64,000 nt of DNA from Zygnema cylindricum (lineage: Eukaryota > Streptophyta > Zygnematophyceae > Zygnematales > Zygnemataceae). The notes below the pieces were generated by a model, which ran no database searches, was not told the origin of the DNA, and saw nothing but the letters and a program-made list of their open reading frames with translations. The stretch is from contig JBBHKE010003410.1 of the NCBI GenBank assembly GCA_037447655.1, positions 383,341 through 447,340 of the forward strand, in the 5' to 3' direction. Numbering within the stretch: position 1 is the stretch's first letter; each line of letters begins with the position of its first letter. A program made the translations under genes and the position numbers. Below are positions 58,246 through 64,000 of the stretch, one piece after another.

Positions 58246-61200
58246 AGATATTTTTTAAGGCTTTTAAGGCAAGGATTTTTTTTTCATGGTTTGATTTTTT
58301 GCGATGGTCTCCCAGATGTTATGATATATGAAAATTAGGGTTTTAGGTTTTTGTGTAAATTTTAGGGTTTTGTTTTTTAGGGTTCCTGATTTTTTAGAGT
58401 TTTGGGTTCTCACAATTATTGGAGTTTTTGGTTTTATTGGAGATTAGGATTTCTGGTTTTTTGTCTTTTGTAGGCTTTATTAGTTTGTAGGGAAAAAGAT
58501 AAATACACGTATCTCAACTCATGAAGTTTTTTTTTTTTTTTTTTCCTTTTTTCCAATTTCATTTTCATTTTCTTCTCTTTTGGCTTTTCTTCTCTTCATC
58601 TTTTTTTCCTTTTCAAAGTTCAAAAGATGTGAATTCTAGCTTTTTTTTTTCGAACTTTTTTATAATTTTAATAGGATCACGGGAAGTTTGAATCTCTGTA
58701 AAGGACAAAAGAAGAAGAAAAAACAGAAAGAATGATCCTTTTTTCCTTTTAGTCAAAAAATATTCAAACCAGACTTCTTTTATCTTCTTTAGTTTTCTAT
58801 TTAAAGGTGTTTTTCTGTCATTTTTTCTGTCTGGAAATAGTTCAATTGTCCTCTTTTATTTCTTCTTTTTCCTTATACTTACTGTTCTCGACACATTTTA
58901 TTTTTATTTTTTTTGTTTCCATGTATTTGAATACTGTCAAGCAATTCAATTTTATCACTATGTAAGTGGTAGTTATTATCACTATATTCTTGCTTAATTT
59001 TATGGGCATGATATAATTATGGGAGTTCGAAATACTTTTAATACATTTAGTGCGTTGTTTTTTTTTTAAAAGAGCTATAAAGTCAACAGCATGTGTAAAA
59101 AATGGAAGTTACTGACGGATGTTCCATCTTCATTGTGACGATTCCTTATATATATATATGTAATTCATGAAAGTGGGGTTCAATTATACTAGCCCTCTTT
59201 ATTGAATTAAAAAATTTGTTATTAGACTTGATCGTTTTAATTTGAGTGTCTTTCCTGACCCAAAAATATAAATTAGTACAAACCACACTAAGGACCATAA
59301 TGTGCCAAAATGCAAAACATAACTTAGTATGGTTTATTCCAATGAAGTGCTAATGCCAATAATTCACTATACTGTATTAGCAATCGATGGTAAAAACCAT
59401 AAAAAACCCTGAAAAATGCTAAAGTCCCCAAAAAATGCTAAAAATCCCAGTCCGTTAGAGAGAATACATCCTATGACAGCGATGCAAATTTCGAAAAAAA
59501 AAAATCCCTTCTGCTTTTGGAGATTTTTGAAACCTTAGACTATGCTTCAACAATTTCTTACTTTATTGCTCTAGGCAATTCTTTTACTTAAGAAAGAACT
59601 TTGGAGCCTGACTTCGACCTTATTACGGGATATCTACTCGCTCCATATATTCGTCGTTATTCATCCTACCTACGCTCTAAGCCCTTAGCCTTAACCCTTG
59701 GCCATTAGCCTTTTTTTGACAAAGCCTGTTTTTTCTCATACTGGTAGATGACAATCGTGGATTGGGTATTTGAGTTCCACAACAATCATCTATGAAGATG
59801 ATCTCTATAAATACGACTTTTAAATTTTTGGCCCCGTTTTTCTATTGCGTACAAGATACAAAGTAGTGTTTAGTACTCGTTTGGTTTTATCAGTTTAAAT
59901 TAAGTCCAATTCTTTTTAAGAATCGCTTAGCTTATGCCATTCTCGTAGTTCTTAGAAATGTGCATCTCTTATATTAGAGGTCATCGATTTTCTCTTTTTA
60001 TTTCAACCATAATTTTTACCCAAATCGTTTACCCATCATGATATTTGTTCTTAAATCTTATTTTTGTTTCGGGTTTCACCCATACCCTCGAGCTAACTAA
60101 ATAATCGCAGGTTTAGTACCAAGGTAAGTTTTCTTAATTGTTTATATGGTAGTTCGAAAATGTATTTAGCGTGTGCGTATATTAACCTTTGCGTAGTCAA
60201 AATATTTTGGGACCGTTGAATGAGTTGACTACGGAAATCGAGATTTAACGTGAAACTACAAGCACATATAACCCCAAAAGTTCGTCAAATGTACAAATTG
60301 TATGGTTTCCCACAATTCATAAATATTACTTTTAGTGCATTATAATCGAAATAGCCTTAATATTTGATTAAACTTAACTACATTAAATCTTGTTTTACGA
60401 CGTGGCACATTATGAGCCACTTAACCAAATAGTCTTATAAACACTAATTCACGAATATGTGACAAAAAGGGTTAAACACACTCACCGGATTTAGAGTTAT
60501 TAACTCTAATCCTAGTTTCGAGAGACACCATTTTTACCGTTTAGATGTTTTTAGTTGAAATCCAATTTTTACAACCGTTAAAACGTCGTCTCAATTTCTG
60601 GAGTTTAAATATTATGCATGTAGAATCTATCCGTACGTTTGTACTTATACATATACGGAGTGTAGGAAAGGGACTAACGTTCATGTAAAAGTAAACTATA
60701 TATTGAGCCATACATATACGGATTTACAGAATGCGTGGAGTACATGTACTTTTTCAAAATTTAAAATTCAAATTTAGAGCTAAAAACATATATGATTAAC
60801 TATAGAAAAAATATAAAAAATGTCCTACGTTAGTTTTAACCACCAACGAACCTCAAAAAATGTATTCTTGGATAATAATGTGATTTTTTTTACTTGGAGC
60901 ATAAATACTTTAGCATTTCGAGCTCATTTTTTGGAAAAATGTTAGAAATAAAGATACTTCCCGAACAATCATACTCTAAAACTTAAAAAAAAAAAAAAAA
61001 CGAGAGAGAGAAAACTGAGTGTAAGTATAAAAAGACGTTTAAACTAGAGGTTAAGACGTGCAAACTGCCACGAAACGTTTTAAGCTACGGTATTATATAG
61101 AAAAACCCAAAATAATATCTCAAGTTTGTCGGCGCGCACAAAGGAGTACCACCGTTGTGGCTGTACGATCCGAAATCTCCGAACTACCTGTCGGCGCAAA

Positions 61201-61252
61201 AATGCGTGCACTCCCGTGATAATGTATCAAAAATAATCACAACGTAACCACT
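58246..61252. other. Three kilobases of AT-rich sequence with no gene seen
   Basis: Begins with GGGTTTT/TTAGGGTTTT-type words (58335-58480) and long T runs. 59400-59460 has a short AAAAATGCTAAA-x-TCCC repeat. No open frame above 60 codons with motif content, and no transposon termini identified. Confidence 0.6.
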
Positions 61253-61253
61253 A

Positions 61254-62678
61254 CACCGTGTATCGTTATTAATGTTGATATTTTTTTTGCCACTTCAAAT
61301 ATATTTTCTCCGTACACACTTGTCCGATTTTCACATGGAGACCGCCAATGGGAAGGTGAGAATCTTGGCTTTCAATCGCGATAGATCCACAATCCGAGAA
61401 GCGTGTACGAAGAAAAAATGTTGTAAGCGGCAAAAAAAAAACATTAACCCTAATAGTTGTACCAGCGTACAGGGTACTTACTACCGCGGGAGTGTACGCA
61501 TTTTACGTCGAAAGTATATCGTGTATGGCTATTAGTGTTAATATTTTTTCCGCCTCTTAGGGGGTGTCCCCATGTATTAAAGTATCTACTTTTCTATGTC
61601 GTTTTGCCCTAAAATTCAAGGAACTTTGATAAAAACTTCAACCGTACGAGAAATTCATTTTTACCAAAGTACAGTGAACTTCAATTCTATACTTTGAATG
61701 TACAACATGTTTGTCGTCATGTGAACGCCTTTCGGCGTTTTCTTCTTTTCGACCCCTGGGCAAGAAAATCCAGCCCATAAAAAAACGTCATCCAAATCAC
61801 CTCGAGGGGGTGTTTTTAGTTAAAGTACCGCCCAAACAGCGAATGAAAAACGATCCACGCACGCGCCACACGAGTGGGAAGAAATTTTGGACGAGGGAGA
61901 GTTCTCGGTATTTTTTTCCTTGACCGTCACGCGCATGTACGGAAAAAAATTTGTAGGGGTCCCGGACCCCCACTTTCATTCATGGGTCCTTTGCATAATT
62001 TTTCGCCGTTGTCTCCTCTCCCCTCTCCCCTCTCCCTCTCACACTATCGCTTTTATCCCACACTTTTTAGAATAAGACATGACAATATTGGTATAAAACT
62101 AAAGATATTTGAAAAATATATTTTTTGACAATTTTTAGGTTTTTTTTTAATAGCAAGTCGAGTGAGAAAAGTAGAAAAAACGAAATCGAGAAACCATGGC
62201 GGAAAGTTCTTGATTCAGTGACGTCGACGTTGTCACAAGTGACCATGACGTCACAATGTCACCAAACCCTAAACATCTACAATGTCACAAAAATCTAGAC
62301 GTCTACCACTGTCGCTGTTTTTGTTGGCGTCACTAATCGTCGGAAGTTTCGTAGTCGTCTTCAATCGTCACAAGTTGTACCTACGCCTACAACCGTCACA
62401 TTTCAAAGTTCCGATTTCATTTTCGCACATTGGGACGCTCTTCGAAGTAGTACGGAAAATCTTTACTACAGTCCAAAATACTTTATCAAAGTACCGATTA
62501 CATGGGGACACCCCCTTTAAACAACTTTTCTCCGTACACACCTGTCTTATTTCTACATGGAGACCGCCAACCGGAAAGTGAGAATTTTAGATTTCAATCG
62601 CAGCCGTCAGATCTTTAACCCGACACGCGTGTACGAGGAAAAGATGTTTTAAGCGGCGAAAAAAACCATTAACCCTAA
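61254..62678. repeat. Family E repeat segment, interrupted by element D
   Basis: Two direct copies of about 150 bp (61300-61450 and 62523-62675) share TTTTCTCCGTACACAC, ACATGGAGACCGCCAA and GTGAGAAT, then AAGCGGC and CATTAACCCTAA. The first copy continues past CATTAACCCTAATAGTTG; the second is broken exactly after CCCTAA by family B copy 2. The left edge resembles a family C end (CACCGTGTATCGTTATTAATG). Confidence 0.7.
61560..62515. mobile_element. MITE-like element, family D
   Basis: The left end GGGGGTGTCCCCATGTA and the right end (inverted) GGGGGTGTCCCCATGTA form matching terminal repeats. TTA precedes the left end, and TTTA follows the right end (an imperfect duplication). The right subterminal part (62210-62390) is dense in GTGAC/GTCAC words such as CATCTACAATGTCAC, the reverse complement of the family B subterminal motif. 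D is therefore a relative of B with different length and ends. About 956 bp. Confidence 0.75.
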
Positions 62679-63366
62679 GGGTATGTCCCCATGTGCATAA
62701 GTAAGGGTTTTTTTATGTCGTTTTCCTGTAAAACTTAGCGCCGTACTGCCTAAGTCGCAACCGTACGAAGGAATGGTAAATTTGTAGAGTACAATTTGCG
62801 TCATCCTCGAATTCAAGATGTATGAAAATTTGTCGTCTTGTGTTTTTCGACCCACTTCCACGACGAAAAACGCCATCTTCAACCTTACGTTTAAAACACA
62901 TGCGCGATGTGTTTTAAAACTAGGTATTTTCCATAAACAAATAGGAACATATATTCGCACGTGCCGTAATTTTCGAAAATTTTCATACGATTTCCAAGGA
63001 CAAAGAAAAGTATAGAATTCACTATGTTTTGTCCGTTTGCGTTCGAATACGACGAAGAAAAGTACACAATTTGTTTGGTTTTGTCCGTTTTCGTCCAGTA
63101 CGGATTTCTTTTTTGAAGGGGTCTTCAAATTCCGATGCCATTTCACGTCGACCGGACAGGAGACGCAAAGGCAAAGCGCCTCGTCTTCAACCGTGAAACG
63201 GTACAGGGTGGAAGGCGGGACGTCTACAATGTCACAGTAAGACATGCGACGTCACAAAGCAGTTCCAAAAAATAACGTGCGACCACAGATTGTAGACGTT
63301 GACAACCGTCACAGGTATTGTCGACGTATACAATCGTCACAAGCGTAAGTTACGATTTCGTCCTTA
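62679..63366 (-). mobile_element. MITE-like element, family B, copy 2 (interrupted)
   Basis: Reverse orientation relative to copy 1: its right end GGGTATGTCCCCATGT starts at 62679 after the target TAA (62676-62678). Sequence parallels copy 1 throughout, then stops at CGTCC-TTA, where family B copy 3 begins. In copy 1 the same place reads (inverted) CGTCC-TTA-CAAAC, so the break is at a TTA inside the element. About 95 bp of copy 2 should lie beyond copy 3. It encodes an open frame of about 198 codons (63245-62649) not preserved in the other copies. Confidence 0.85.
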
Positions 63367-64000
63367 GGGTGTGTCCCCATGTACTTGTAACTTAGCGAAA
63401 TTACTTTGTATTTTAGCGCGGATCCGCCGGACCCGGTTTTCAAGTGTCCCTATGTCTGTAATGACGAAATCGTAACTTACGCTTGTGACGATTGTATACG
63501 TCGGCAATACCTGTGACGGTTGTCAACGTCGACAATCTGTGGTCGCACGATATTTTTTGTACCTGCGTGTGACGTCGCATGTCTTACCGTGACATTGTAG
63601 ACGTACCGCCTTCCAGCATGTGCAATTTCACGGTCGAAGATGAGGCGCTTTGCCTTCGCGTCTCCTGTCCGGTCGACGTGAAATGGCATCGGAATTTGAA
63701 GACCCCTGCAAAAAAAAAAAATCCGTACTAGACGAAAACGGACAAATCCAAACAAATTGTGTGCCTATCTTTGTCGTATTAGAACGGAAACGGACAAAAC
63801 ATAGCGAACTATGTACTTTTCTTTGTCCTTGGAAATCGTAGGATTTTTGTCGAAATTTAAGGCACGCGCAAAAATATGTTCATATTTGTCAATCGAAAAA
63901 ACCTAATTTTAAATCACATCGCGCATGTGTTTTAAAGATAAGGTTGAAGATGACGTTTTTTGTCGTCGAAGTGGGTCGAAAAGCACAAGACGACAACTTT
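63367..64000 (+). mobile_element. MITE-like element, family B, copy 3 (runs off the window)
   Basis: Left end GGGTGTGTCCCCATGTACTT, preceded by TTA (63364-63366). Colinear with copy 1 up to the window edge. The A-run after GACCCCTGC is longer than in copy 1, which shifts any reading frame. The right end lies outside the window. Confidence 0.88.

Noticed and set aside
62649-63245. 198-codon open frame in family B copy 2 and the similar 189-codon frame in copy 1 (45468-46037) as a conserved transposon protein
   Set aside because: Differences between copies fall freely at first and second codon positions, an A-run of variable length shifts the frame in copies 1 and 3, and the last codons are simply the terminal repeat. 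No domain is recognisable.
1-64000. tRNA, rRNA or organelle-type sequence
   Set aside because: No cloverleaf with A- and B-box spacing and no rRNA signature was noticed on either strand by eye; a covariance-model scan could not be run.

Overview
This window is eukaryotic nuclear DNA, almost certainly from a streptophyte (green-plant lineage). Six split genes with ordinary GT-AG introns could be rebuilt exon by exon. Their closest matches by eye are plant-type: a GNOM/GBF1-class ARF-GEF with one intron, a DUF7794-type plant membrane protein, a plant-type PP2C, HGPRT and TAD1. Retrotransposon debris (copia-type LTR elements and a LINE class with a Zn/nuclease-like C-terminus), abundant MITE-like elements and many simple repeats suggest a repeat-rich genome, probably not a flowering plant. 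I cannot name the species. All homology calls rest on motif recognition; no search was run.

Layout. 0-4.5 kb: microsatellite, then a PP2C phosphatase gene on the minus strand whose C-terminal exon is not visible. 4.6-8.3 kb: repeats only, namely a MITE-like element (family C), a 48-bp tandem array inside a duplicated frame, and a LINE 3' end with its A-run. 10.4-13.1 kb: nucleotide-sugar transporter (minus). 15.3-17.2 kb: HGPRT (plus), with a family C element ending about 150 bp before its ATG. 19.8-23.3 kb: tRNA adenosine deaminase TAD1/ADAT1 (minus), divergent from a DUF7794-like type I membrane protein (plus, 24.0-26.5 kb).

26.5-48.3 kb is a repeat block: an eroded LINE, a tandem array of three LTRs with two internally deleted copia interiors, a second gag-only copia family with a duplicated gag start, a LINE fragment with reverse transcriptase, then MITE-like families B and C. 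48.7-55.2 kb: the GNOM-like ARF-GEF. 55.3-64 kb: CT, TA and GA simple repeats, a long AT-rich stretch with nothing recognisable, and finally a nested cluster of families D and B, in which one B copy appears to have jumped into another.

The genes are unrelated housekeeping functions (protein dephosphorylation, sugar-nucleotide transport, purine salvage, tRNA editing, vesicle traffic) and form no pathway or cluster. The most notable signals are the MITE-like families: B with perfect TTA target duplications, and C with TA-flanked ends, a conserved internal box and repeated placement beside GTAC-rich palindromes and gene 5' ends.
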